Below, piece by piece: positions 27,042-35,009 of a DNA stretch of 64,000 nt. The notes under the pieces are model-generated. The model was not told the DNA's origin. It saw nothing but the letters and a program-made list of their open reading frames with translations, and ran no database searches. The DNA comes from Algoriphagus marincola DSM 16067 (GTDB taxonomy: Bacteria > Bacteroidota > Bacteroidia > Cytophagales > Cyclobacteriaceae). The number at the start of each line of letters is the position of its first letter. The stretch's first letter is position 1. The position numbers and the translations under genes were made by a program. The stretch spans positions 310,001-374,000 of the forward strand of contig NZ_AUBU01000006.1 in assembly GCF_000429405.1 (NCBI RefSeq), read 5' to 3'.

Positions 27042-27803
27042 TTAGTAGGATTTGGCGATATCGATGAAGTCGCGGGATTTCAAAGAAGCCCCTCCGATAA
27101 GTCCTCCATCCACATCGGGCTTAGCAAGAAGTTCGGCAGCATTTGACGGTTTCATACTTCCACCGTAAAGAATGGAAATTGAATCAGCTACTTCCTTACC
27201 ATACTTACTGGCCAAATGCTTTCGGATAGCCGCATGCATCTCCTGAGCTTGCTCAGCGGAAGCTGTTTTTCCTGTACCGATTGCCCAAATGGGTTCGTAT
27301 GCGATGGTGACTTTTGATATTTCTTCAGCACTAAGTTCAAAAAGGCTGTCAGTGAGCTGGAATTTGACATTAGGTTCATGGGTTCCGGCCTCTCTGATAT
27401 CCAATGATTCACCGCAGCAGAAAATTGGTTGGAGTCCAGCTGCCAAGGCTTGCTTCACTTTCTCGGTGAGCATTTCATTATTTTCTTTGAAATATTCTCT
27501 TCGCTCCGAATGTCCGATAATTACGTAGCTGACTCCAAAAGACGCTAAAATTGCCGCTGAAACTTCTCCTGTGTAAGCTCCTGATTCCTTGTCAGAGCAG
27601 TTCTGAGCTCCTACAAAAACGTTGGGTGCACCTCCGATTAATTTTTTTACCACGTGAAGGTGAGGAAAGGGTGGATTGAGCACGAGGCTGACATCTTTCA
27701 ACTGTTCATCCTGTGCCATTTGCACGATCTCAGAAGTAAGTATTTGACCCTCTTCATAGGTCATGTTCATTTTCCAGTTTCCAGCTATGATTTTCTTTCG
27801 CAT
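27042..27803 (-). CDS. tpiA: Triosephosphate isomerase
   Basis: 253 aa, normal TPI length. Interconverts dihydroxyacetone phosphate and glyceraldehyde-3-phosphate. Catalytic residues are visible: Lys12 in AGNWKMNMT, His in IIGHSERREYF, Glu in IAYEPIWAIGTGKTAS; phosphate loop ILYGGSM and GLIGGASL. First gene of the tpiA-prmA-small protein run; divergent from recX. Confidence 0.98.
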   Translation of the reverse strand: MRKKIIAGNWKMNMTYEEGQILTSEIVQMAQDEQLKDVSLVLNPPFPHLHVVKKLIGGAPNVFVGAQNCSDKESGAYTGEVSAAILASFGVSYVIIGHSERREYFKENNEMLTEKVKQALAAGLQPIFCCGESLDIREAGTHEPNVKFQLTDSLFELSAEEISKVTIAYEPIWAIGTGKTASAEQAQEMHAAIRKHLASKYGKEVADSISILYGGSMKPSNAAELLAKPDVDGGLIGGASLKSRDFIDIAKSY

Positions 27804-27866
27804 CGTAAGAGTTTTTATTAGGTTTGAGAAAAACTAAGGACAAAATTTTCTATAAAATTAATCAAA

Positions 27867-28367
27867 ATGTCTGGTTGGGGAAGAAATAACCCAAAGCAAG
27901 TCCGAAAAACCACATGGACGGTCGAGGAGGCTGAGGAAAAAATCGCTGCTTTCTGTGCCTATCAGGAGCGATGTGTCTGGGAGGTGCGGCGTAAGCTTTA
28001 TGAAAAAGGGATCGCTGAAGCGCAGATTGAAAAGCTGATAGGTTTTCTTCTCCGGGAGAAATTTATTGATGAGGGGCGCTATGCTAAAGCCTTTGCCCGG
28101 GGAAAATTCCGCTTGAAAAAATGGGGTAAAAACCGGATTCGAATGGAGCTGAAGATGCGGCAAGTTCCTGAGGACCTGATCAGAAAAGGCTTGCTGGAAA
28201 TTGACCCAACGGAGTACTATGACACGCTTCTTTCGGAGACAGAAAAGAAATGGGAGAAGACCAAAGAACCCGACCTGTACAAAAAGCGATTTAAGGTTGT
28301 CGGCTATTTGATGCAGCGGGGATTTGAGCAGGATCTGGTTCAGGAAGCAATAGACTCACTTTTGTGA
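27867..28367 (+). CDS. recX: Regulatory protein RecX
   Basis: 166 aa. Three-helix repeats typical of RecX, which modulates RecA filaments: CVWEVRRKLYEKGIAEAQIEK, FLLREKFIDEGRYAKAFARG, KKWGKNRIRMELKMRQVPE and a C-terminal repeat ending GFEQDLVQEAIDSL. It stands alone, divergent from tpiA, and borders the noncoding accessory patch to the right. recA is not in the window. Confidence 0.92.
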   Translation: MSGWGRNNPKQVRKTTWTVEEAEEKIAAFCAYQERCVWEVRRKLYEKGIAEAQIEKLIGFLLREKFIDEGRYAKAFARGKFRLKKWGKNRIRMELKMRQVPEDLIRKGLLEIDPTEYYDTLLSETEKKWEKTKEPDLYKKRFKVVGYLMQRGFEQDLVQEAIDSLL

Positions 28368-28588
28368 TTTATGATTGACGAAATACGATTGACGATGGGC
28401 AGAGTAGGGATGGAAGTGAAGCTTAGAGTCTTTGCCCGAACTTTTCATGAAATACGAGTTATGGAGTACGAAATACATGCAGCAGAGCAGGATTTGAAGT
28501 AAATTTGCAAATCTTTGCCCGAACTTTTCCATTTTCCAACCTATAGCTAAAGTACTGCCCTTGCTCATGACTACAATTTTCCAATTTT
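28368..28588. repeat. Noncoding stretch with an 18-bp direct repeat
   Basis: 221 bp with no credible ORF. TCTTTGCCCGAACTTTTC occurs at 28429-28446 and again, identically, at 28512-28529. Variants of GAAATACG appear at about 28380, 28449 and 28469, and the right end (28570-28610) is a run of TTTTCCAATTTTC-like units. The look is of degenerate intergenic repeats bordering the gene remnant and toxin-antitoxin pair. Confidence 0.5.
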
Positions 28589-28697
28589 CTAATTTTTCAA
28601 TTTTGAAATCATCTCACTCATAATCTTTGCTGAGAGCAAGGAAAGCGGAATTCCTCCTCCAGGATGTACTGATCCCCACAGAAATAGAGGTGGTTCC
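28589..28697 (-). pseudogene. 3' fragment of a second carotenoid desaturase gene, frameshifted
   Basis: The minus-strand sequence here closely matches the 3' end of the crtD-like gene at 29311-30780. In two frames it reads NHLYFCG and then GSVHPGGGIPLSLLSAKIM, against NLYFCGGSVHPGGGIPLSLLSAKIM in the intact gene. The frames differ because a run of five G in the intact gene is four here. The tail (SEMISKLKN, stop at 28589) differs from the intact gene, so this is a remnant of a paralogue rather than a recent copy. The homology begins at the stop codon of the DUF5615 gene. Confidence 0.8.
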
Positions 28698-29029
28698 TAG
28701 CGACTTTGGATAATTTCCAAAATTTCGTCCGTTTCGGATTCAAGATAGCTTGATATTCGTAAAATATTTTTGATGAGAAGAACAGAAATATTTTTGGTAG
28801 TTAAATTTCCGGTATTCAGATAAATAATTTTAGGAGGAGTGCCATAAACCCCGTTGAGATCGATAAAATCTGAGTCAAAAGTAACTATCGTATAATTATT
28901 TTTCCTTGCGTATTGAAAAATTTCCATATCGGATGAGTTTTCCAATCCAACTTGCTGGCTATTTGATAATTGCGAGGGAAGAAGCTTTAAAATTTTTGGA
29001 GAAATATTTTGATGAAACAATAGCTTCAT
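28697..29029 (-). CDS. DUF5615 PIN-like toxin
   Basis: 110 aa. Begins MKLLFHQNISPKILKLL, where the usual DUF5615 start is (F/L)DENLS, then SSDMEIFQYARKNNYTIVTFDSDFIDL with acidic residues in PIN-like positions, and PPKIIYLNTGNLTT. The family is the presumed RNase toxin partner of DUF433 proteins. The first acidic residue of many homologues is His/Gln here, so activity may be reduced. It overlaps the DUF433 gene by 4 bp (ATGA) and is AT-rich compared with neighbours, in keeping with acquired DNA. Confidence 0.85.
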   Translation of the reverse strand: MKLLFHQNISPKILKLLPSQLSNSQQVGLENSSDMEIFQYARKNNYTIVTFDSDFIDLNGVYGTPPKIIYLNTGNLTTKNISVLLIKNILRISSYLESETDEILEIIQSR

Positions 29030-29247
29030 ATTGTTGAAATCATCCTTCTTTCTTTATCGGCTGCATAAGCTAAGCAGGCATCAATCATTTCATCTGTAAT
29101 TTCCTCAAAATCAGACTTTATTTGATCGCGACTCATTCCATTGGCCATCCAGTTCAGTACGTCATAAACTGAAATTCTGGTGCCCTTAAGACATGGTTTA
29201 CCAAATCGTTTTTCGGGCCGAATCTCTAGGTGTTTTTTGAAATCCAT
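29026..29247 (-). CDS. DUF433 family antitoxin
   Basis: 73 aa. The DUF433 helix-turn-helix is clear: RFGKPCLKGTRISVYDVLNW, MANGMSRDQIKSDF and MIDACLAYAADKERR. It acts as antitoxin and probable autorepressor for the downstream DUF5615 protein, with which it overlaps by 4 bp. Confidence 0.9.
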   Translation of the reverse strand: MDFKKHLEIRPEKRFGKPCLKGTRISVYDVLNWMANGMSRDQIKSDFEEITDEMIDACLAYAADKERRMISTI

Positions 29248-29310
29248 AATGTAAAATACGAAAAATTGGATGATAAGATTAATAGTACTAAAGTCATTTT
29301 TGAATTTTGC

Positions 29311-30780
29311 CTAGGAATCCCCCACAAATCCCATCATAATCTTCGCCGAAAGGAGACTTAACGGAATTCCTCCTCCAGGATGTACCGATCCCCCGCAGAA
29401 GTAAAGATTTTTGATGTCGGAAGAATAGTTGGCATGCCGAAGGAAAGCTGCAAATCGATTGTTGGAAGAGTTGCCATAAAGCGCCCCATTCGCACTGGAA
29501 GTTTTGGACTCAATCGTTCGAGGTTCTAGAATTTCCTCGACCTCGATCAAGGATTCCAAATCAGTTTTTAACACCCGATTGACTTTGGAGATGATATTTT
29601 TCCGGGCTTCCTGTATCAAGCTATCCCAATCCTGCCCCTGATTATTGGGGACATTGATCATCGTAAACCAATTCATACAGCCCTCGGGAGCATCGTCGGA
29701 TTTGTGAGTGGAGGTGATATTGATGTAAACAGTCGGATCTTCGTAGATGCTTCCCTTTTTGAAAATATGCTCAAACTCAGTTTGATAATCTTCCGAAAAA
29801 AGAATGTTATGTAGTCCTAGCTCTTGGAATTCTTTTTTGACTCCCCAATAAAAAATCAGGGCAGAGCTGGATTTGGGTTGCTCCAGCAACTTCTTGGGCT
29901 GCTTCTGCTTGCGCAAAATACTTTTGTAGGCATTCACCATGTCCATATTATTGACGACCAGATCAGCTGGATGGCTTTGGCCATTGACTTGGACTCCCAC
30001 GGCTTTGCCATTTTCCACTAAGATCTCTTCAACTTTTGCATTGAAATGAAAACCAACTCCTAGATCTACAGCTAGTCTATACAAGCTCATGGTGATGTCA
30101 TGCATCCCTTTTTTGGGGAAGTAGGCTCCGATATTGAATTCCAAGTGGGGGATGATATTCAGGGTAGCTGGGGTCTGATAGGGGTCCGATCCATTGTAGG
30201 TAGCATAGCGATTGAAAAGCTGAACCAACTTTGGGTTCTGGAATTGCCGTTCATTTGCCTGATTCATGGTGGAGAAAATGCCCAATTTCCCCATTTTGAG
30301 GTAAGACTTTAGCGCTTGCGGATTGGTCCAGGTACCAAATTGATGCAGGGATCGATGCATGAATAGGGGTGCCAAATGCTCATAAATAAAGGCCGAGCTC
30401 CGCAAAGCCTCTCGTACATTTTGAGCAGGTTCCCCTAGCTTGGTTTCTACCTCTTCAGCAAAGCGATGGATATCTGCCCAGGCCTTGATTTGCTTCCCAT
30501 CTTCCCAAAAATAATGACAGGCTACTTCCAGTTTTTCGTAATCAAAATGATCCTTGGGATCTTTCCCGGCTAGCCGAAAGAGCTCTTCGACTTGCTCAGG
30601 GAGGGTGAAAAGCGATGGGCCTGCATCAAAGCGGTAACCTTTTAAGGTGATTTCGGAAAGTTTTCCGCCGGGATAGGAATTCGCCTCGAAAACCTCAACT
30701 TGATAGCCTTGGACCGCTAGCCGAATAGAGGATGCAATACCGGCAATTCCGGAACCTATGATCAGGGCTTTTTGGGACAT
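29311..30780 (-). CDS. Carotenoid desaturase, probably CrtD (1-hydroxycarotenoid 3,4-desaturase type)
   Basis: 489 aa, CrtI family of FAD-dependent amine-oxidase-fold desaturases. Dinucleotide site ALIIGSGIAGIASSIRLA, then GGKLSEITLKGYRFDAGPSLFTLP and the C-terminal GGSVHPGGGIPLSLLSAKI. The segments EVACHYFWEDG and SLHQFGTW resemble CrtD of flavobacterial myxol/saproxanthin pathways more than phytoene desaturase, but this rests on memory. No other crt gene is in the window. A fragment of a second such gene lies about 0.6 kb downstream across the toxin-antitoxin pair, so tandem desaturases may once have existed. Confidence 0.85.
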   Translation of the reverse strand: MSQKALIIGSGIAGIASSIRLAVQGYQVEVFEANSYPGGKLSEITLKGYRFDAGPSLFTLPEQVEELFRLAGKDPKDHFDYEKLEVACHYFWEDGKQIKAWADIHRFAEEVETKLGEPAQNVREALRSSAFIYEHLAPLFMHRSLHQFGTWTNPQALKSYLKMGKLGIFSTMNQANERQFQNPKLVQLFNRYATYNGSDPYQTPATLNIIPHLEFNIGAYFPKKGMHDITMSLYRLAVDLGVGFHFNAKVEEILVENGKAVGVQVNGQSHPADLVVNNMDMVNAYKSILRKQKQPKKLLEQPKSSSALIFYWGVKKEFQELGLHNILFSEDYQTEFEHIFKKGSIYEDPTVYINITSTHKSDDAPEGCMNWFTMINVPNNQGQDWDSLIQEARKNIISKVNRVLKTDLESLIEVEEILEPRTIESKTSSANGALYGNSSNNRFAAFLRHANYSSDIKNLYFCGGSVHPGGGIPLSLLSAKIMMGFVGDS

Positions 30781-30930
30781 GGATATGCTTTTGAATCTAA
30801 ACTACACAATCGGCCGGGAAGTTGGTAGAAAATCGGGAAAAGCTCAAAACAATTACTATCCCAAAAATATATCATGCCTTCAGGGGACATTTCCGTGAGT
30901 GAGACAATAATGGAGGAGGATAAAACCAAA

Positions 30931-30965
30931 AAGCCTTGAGAAATTAAATCTCAAGACTTTTTTCA
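30931..30965. terminator. Bidirectional hairpin terminator
   Basis: CTTGAGA (30935-30941) pairs with TCTCAAG (30949-30955), extended by AAG/CTT across one mismatch, with T-runs on both strands; probably ends glyS transcription. Confidence 0.75.
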
Positions 30966-30980
30966 CTAGTTGTCATTGCC

Positions 30981-31004
30981 GCTGTTAGTGTCTCCACTAA
31001 CAGC
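30981..31004. other. Strong hairpin just after the glyS stop, without T-run
   Basis: Perfect 10-bp stem GCTGTTAGTG / CACTAACAGC with a TCTC loop, starting 5 bp beyond the glyS stop codon. No U-run follows on either strand; the terminator proper is about 15-30 bp further on. Confidence 0.6.
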
Positions 31005-31009
31005 TATTA

Positions 31010-32476
31010 TCAAATCTTCTCAAAAACCCGTCTAAAGCTCGTTGCCTCAGCGATTCTACCATGCAACTCAGAGATGGAAACTCTCTCCTGCTCGGTCGTA
31101 TCCCGGTGACGGATGGTAACTGTATTATCTTCCAAAGTCTGATGATCCACGGCGATACAGAATGGCGTACCAATTAAATCCTGTCTTGCATAGCGCTTTC
31201 CGATAGACGCCGCCTCTTCATAAATAATATTGAAATCATATTTCAATAATTCCACAATTTCCTGCGCTTTCTCAGGCAATCCGTCTTTCTTGGTAATTGG
31301 AAGAATGGCTGCCTTCACCGGAGCGATAGCAGGATGGAATTTCAAGTAGGTTCTGCTTTTCTCCTCTGATTTTTCTTCCGTGTAGGCATTGCAAAGCGTC
31401 AACAAAAACAGGCGATCTGCTCCGATCGATGTCTCGATCACGTAAGGAATGTAGTTTTGATTAACCTCCGGATCGAAGTACTGCTGCTTTTTCTTGGAGA
31501 ATTCTTGATGGGATTTTAAATCAAAATCAGTTCGCGAGTGAATCCCTTCCACTTCTTTGAAACCAAATGGGAATTCATATTCGATATCCATGGCTGCATT
31601 GGCATAGTGGGCCAATTTCTCATGGTCATGCTTTCTCAATTTCTCAGCCGGCGTACCCAAAGCCAAATGCCAGTTCATTCGAGTCTCTGCCCACTGCTTG
31701 TACCAGTCTAGTTCGGTGCCAGGGCGAACGAAGAACTGCATCTCCATCTGTTCAAACTCACGCATACGGAAGATAAACTGACGGGCTACGATTTCATTTC
31801 GGAAGGCTTTCCCGATTTGGGCAATCCCAAAAGGAACCTTCATCCTTGCGGTTTTCTGCACATTCAAGAAATTCACGAAAATCCCCTGAGCTGTTTCCGG
31901 ACGCAGGTAAATGGTCGAAGCATCTTCAGCCACAGAACCTACCTGAGTAGAAAACATCAAGTTAAACTGACGCACATCAGTCCAGTTGGTCGTGCCACTG
32001 ATTGGACAGGCAATTCCCGTATTTACAATCAAGTCCCGAACTCCCGCCAAGTCTTCCGCCTCCAGCAAGCGAGCTAAAGCGGCAGTAAGTTGCTTGCCTT
32101 CCTCCACTTTCCCTTCATTTTCCAATTTGGCAGCATGCTCCTCTACCAAAACATCGGCGCGATAGCGTTTTTTGCTGTCCTTGTTGTCGATCATGGGATC
32201 ATTGAAAGAGTCCACGTGACCGGAAGCCTTCCAAGTCGTAGGATGCATAAAAATTGCCGCATCGATCCCGACAATGTTTTCGTGGACACGCGTCATGGTT
32301 TCCCACCAGAGACGCTTCAGGTTGTTTTTCAACTCAACCCCATAGGCCCCATAGTCATAGACCGCCTGCAGACCGTCATAGATCTCGGAACTTGGGTACA
32401 CAAACCCATACTCCTTAGCATGGGCAATTATATCTTTCAATTGGGCGTTTTCCGCCGGAGTCGCTGTCTTTGCCAT
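31010..32476 (-). CDS. glyS: Glycine-tRNA ligase (dimeric type)
   Basis: 488 aa from the ATG at 32476 (MAKTATPAENAQ); the frame runs to a TTG at 32485. Charges tRNA-Gly. Class II aaRS of the single-chain alpha2 (eukaryote-like) type: WWETMTRVHENIVGIDAAIF, the motif 2 region GIAQIGKAFRNEIVARQFIFRMREF, motif 3 SIGADRLFLLTL, and an anticodon-binding domain (APVKAAILPI ... IGTPFCIAVD). The bacterial alpha2beta2 genes glyQ and glyS are a different family. A -7 box sits almost on the start codon. Confidence 0.96.
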   Translation of the reverse strand: MAKTATPAENAQLKDIIAHAKEYGFVYPSSEIYDGLQAVYDYGAYGVELKNNLKRLWWETMTRVHENIVGIDAAIFMHPTTWKASGHVDSFNDPMIDNKDSKKRYRADVLVEEHAAKLENEGKVEEGKQLTAALARLLEAEDLAGVRDLIVNTGIACPISGTTNWTDVRQFNLMFSTQVGSVAEDASTIYLRPETAQGIFVNFLNVQKTARMKVPFGIAQIGKAFRNEIVARQFIFRMREFEQMEMQFFVRPGTELDWYKQWAETRMNWHLALGTPAEKLRKHDHEKLAHYANAAMDIEYEFPFGFKEVEGIHSRTDFDLKSHQEFSKKKQQYFDPEVNQNYIPYVIETSIGADRLFLLTLCNAYTEEKSEEKSRTYLKFHPAIAPVKAAILPITKKDGLPEKAQEIVELLKYDFNIIYEEAASIGKRYARQDLIGTPFCIAVDHQTLEDNTVTIRHRDTTEQERVSISELHGRIAEATSFRRVFEKI

Positions 32477-32481
32477 AGGGT

Positions 32482-32490
32482 GCAAAATTA
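32482..32490 (-). promoter_or_regulatory. Putative -7 box directly before glyS
   Basis: Minus-strand TAATTTTGC matches TAnnTTTGY and ends 5 nt before the ATG at 32476, implying a leaderless or nearly leaderless transcript. No -33 TTTG is evident. Confidence 0.4.
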
Positions 32491-32559
32491 AGGAAACTTA
32501 TTGATTTGGGGGAGGAAGGGATAGAAATTGATGAATCAAGTTTGAGTTGGAGCAAAAAG

Positions 32560-32589
32560 AAAAACCCAAGTCCTTCGACTTGGGTTTTT
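32560..32589. terminator. Bidirectional terminator after the GMC oxidoreductase gene
   Basis: Perfect 13-bp stem AAAAACCCAAGTC / GACTTGGGTTTTT with a CTTC loop and T-runs both ways. Confidence 0.93.
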
Positions 32590-32612
32590 CTTAATTTCAC
32601 ATTTTCCATTCA

Positions 32613-34322
32613 TCATTTCTTACTCTCCGCCACCGCATGGTGTGCTGCTCTCGCAGCGAAGGCCATATAGGTCAGGGATGGATTTTGAGTAGCTGTAGAA
32701 GTCATAGATGCACCATCGGTCACATAGACATTCGGTACGGCATGCAGCTGATGATGGGCATTGAGTAGGGAAGTTTTGGGGTCTTTGCCCATGCGTACTC
32801 CACCCATCTCATGAATATCCAATCCCGGTGCCTGTTTGCTGTCACTGGAGCGGATATGGGTGAAGCCTGCCTTGGTGAACATCTCCGTCATCTGCTCGAT
32901 GTAATCTTTGACCATTTTCTCATCATTGTCATCATAATCTACCGAGATTTTGAGCAGGGGCATGCCCCATTCATCTTTCAAGTTCGGATCGAGTGCGACA
33001 TAGTTGCTTTCCTTTGGTATGGTTTCGCCCATCATATGCGAACCTACCCGCCAAGGGCCATATTGATCGGGATTGAGTAGGCTGTTTTTGAGATCCATTC
33101 CTACGCCGCTAGTATCTGCGCCTGCACCTCGGCTGGCAGAGAATCCTGCTGCATAGCCTCGGAGAAAGTCCGTTTCCTGCTTGTACACATTTCGGAATCT
33201 GGGGAAATAGCCGCTTGTCGGTCTTCCACCACTTGTGGTGTATTCCGAATGTCCCTCATATTCTCCGGATACACGAGCCCGATAATTGTGGAAAGCCACA
33301 TATTTTCCGAGTAGGCCATTGTCGTTGCCTAGCCCGTTGGGGAACCGATTCGAGGTAGAATTCAATAAAATTGCATTCGTATTCAAAGCGGCTGCATTGA
33401 CAAAGATCACATCGGCGTAGAACTCTTCCATTTCTTTGGTCAGGCGATCGATGATTCGGACTCCGGTGGCCTTTCCTTTTTCTTCATCATAAATAATAGA
33501 ATGAACGACGGAGTCAGATCGAAGGGTCAAGTTTCCAGTTTTTAAAGCCCAAGGGATGGTAGAGGAATTGGAACTGAAGTATCCACCGAAAGGACAGCCC
33601 CGCTGGCAAAGGTTTCGGTTTTGACATTTGGCTCTACCTTGCTGTGCGTAGAAATCCAAATTTCCGTTGATGTGTGCACAACGAGCAGAAATCATGTGTC
33701 GGTCATTGCCATAGTGCTTTTTCAATTGCTCCGCAAAGTGCTTTTCGACTACATTGAGTTCGTATCCCGGCAAAAATTCTCCATCTGGCAAGTGTGGAAT
33801 ACCATCGCGATTTCCCGATACTCCAGCGAATTTTTCTACATGACTATACCAAGGAGCTATATCCTTGTAGCGAATCGGCCAATCCACCGCAAATCCATCC
33901 CGGGCAGGACCTTCAAAATCAAAGTCAGACCAACGCTGCACCTGTCTGGCCCAAAGCAAAGATTTCCCTCCGACTTGATAGCCCCGAATCCAATCGAAGG
34001 GCTTTTCCTGCACGTAGGGGTGCTCGGTGTCTTTCACGAAAAAATGCATGGCATCTTCCCGAAAGGCATAGCAGCGGCTGATGACGGGGTTTTCTTTTTT
34101 GATATCCTCCGGAATCTGACCACGATGTGGGAATTCATATGGAAGCATGTTGGTCGTGGGGTAGTCCTTGATGTGTTCGACATTTCTACCTCGCTCCAGC
34201 ATCAGGGTTTTGACTCCCAAGTCGCAGAACTCTTTGGCAGCCCAAGCTCCACTGATTCCCGAACCGATAACGATGGCCTGATAGGTTCGATCTTGCTTAC
34301 TTTTGATATTTAGATTAGCCAT
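32613..34322 (-). CDS. GMC family oxidoreductase (large subunit of a membrane-linked sugar dehydrogenase)
   Basis: 569 aa. FAD-binding GMC protein: AIVIGSGISGAWAAKE near residue 17, GYQVGGKSLLWARQ (about 115-130), a CQNRNLCQRGCPFGG cysteine cluster, and C-terminal LDIHEMGGVRMG and NPSLTYMAFAARAAHH with the active-site His/Asn region. Such proteins paired with a gluconate-2-dehydrogenase subunit 3 form periplasmic sugar dehydrogenases, some oxidising the C3 hydroxyl of glycosides. The small subunit gene is directly upstream with an 8-bp overlap. No signal peptide is visible, so export would be by piggy-back on the Tat-tagged small subunit (inference). Confidence 0.93.
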   Translation of the reverse strand: MANLNIKSKQDRTYQAIVIGSGISGAWAAKEFCDLGVKTLMLERGRNVEHIKDYPTTNMLPYEFPHRGQIPEDIKKENPVISRCYAFREDAMHFFVKDTEHPYVQEKPFDWIRGYQVGGKSLLWARQVQRWSDFDFEGPARDGFAVDWPIRYKDIAPWYSHVEKFAGVSGNRDGIPHLPDGEFLPGYELNVVEKHFAEQLKKHYGNDRHMISARCAHINGNLDFYAQQGRAKCQNRNLCQRGCPFGGYFSSNSSTIPWALKTGNLTLRSDSVVHSIIYDEEKGKATGVRIIDRLTKEMEEFYADVIFVNAAALNTNAILLNSTSNRFPNGLGNDNGLLGKYVAFHNYRARVSGEYEGHSEYTTSGGRPTSGYFPRFRNVYKQETDFLRGYAAGFSASRGAGADTSGVGMDLKNSLLNPDQYGPWRVGSHMMGETIPKESNYVALDPNLKDEWGMPLLKISVDYDDNDEKMVKDYIEQMTEMFTKAGFTHIRSSDSKQAPGLDIHEMGGVRMGKDPKTSLLNAHHQLHAVPNVYVTDGASMTSTATQNPSLTYMAFAARAAHHAVAESKK

Positions 34323-34887
34323 TGACTCGAGGTTTTTGAAGGTCAGAAATCAAGACTGCCCCGTTGTACTCACCTGGAATGAGGGAGTAAGGAACCACTT
34401 CAGTTTGGATGTATTCGGAAGCCATATATCCTTGAATAGTAAATCGCTTCGCAGTATTGACGAAATATGCGATGGATTCTTTGGTGCGACCTTCCTCGGA
34501 ATCATCTCCTTTGAGTTGGGCCGTTTCTAGCACCATTGCCTCCTTTTCTTTGGTGGTCAACTGATCAAAAGCTTTTCCACTGCTTTCTTTTATATAACTG
34601 GAAAAGGACTGCAATCCTTGAGAAAACTTTTTCTGATTTTCTTCATTGAAGCAATCGTTGACCATCACTAAAATAAAATCATGGACTTCCAGGTCTAAAG
34701 CGCCTTTGATCTCTCCTGCGGGAATGATCGTATCAGAAATACTTGCAAGAAGCTTTTTGAGTGATGGTGTGATTTGGAGTTTATCGTAGGCAGTGAGGAT
34801 ATCTTCCTTTCCAAAATCACAGGAAGGAATAAGGGCAAGTCCCCCGGAAATCAGGGCAATATGCCGCAAGGCGTGTCTTCTATTCAT
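34315..34887 (-). CDS. Gluconate 2-dehydrogenase subunit 3 family protein (Tat signal)
   Basis: 190 aa from the ATG at 34887 (MNRRHALRHIALISGGLALIPSC); the frame extends 18 codons further. Twin arginines, hydrophobic core and a terminal Cys suggest a Tat-exported lipoprotein. The mature part has ISDTIIPAGEIKGALDLEVHDFILVMVND, diagnostic of the family. It overlaps the GMC gene by 8 bp and probably carries the folded large subunit across the membrane and stabilises it. Confidence 0.9.
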   Translation of the reverse strand: MNRRHALRHIALISGGLALIPSCDFGKEDILTAYDKLQITPSLKKLLASISDTIIPAGEIKGALDLEVHDFILVMVNDCFNEENQKKFSQGLQSFSSYIKESSGKAFDQLTTKEKEAMVLETAQLKGDDSEEGRTKESIAYFVNTAKRFTIQGYMASEYIQTEVVPYSLIPGEYNGAVLISDLQKPRVNG

Positions 34888-35009
34888 GGGTAATAATGGG
34901 TTTAAAGCAACTGGATTAAAAAGTAGGGATTTTTCTTTCAAAATCCCACCTTATACATGCTTTTGGAGGAAATGATACCATTAGTGGTAAAAAAATCTGG
35001 AGTGAAAAT

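Noticed and set aside
28368..28590. CRISPR array
   Set aside because: The 18-bp unit occurs only twice with unlike spacing and no cas genes are present.
33621..34313. Plus-strand 230-codon open frame
   Set aside because: Runs antisense to the GMC oxidoreductase gene, has no family resemblance, and is explained by codon bias of the real gene.
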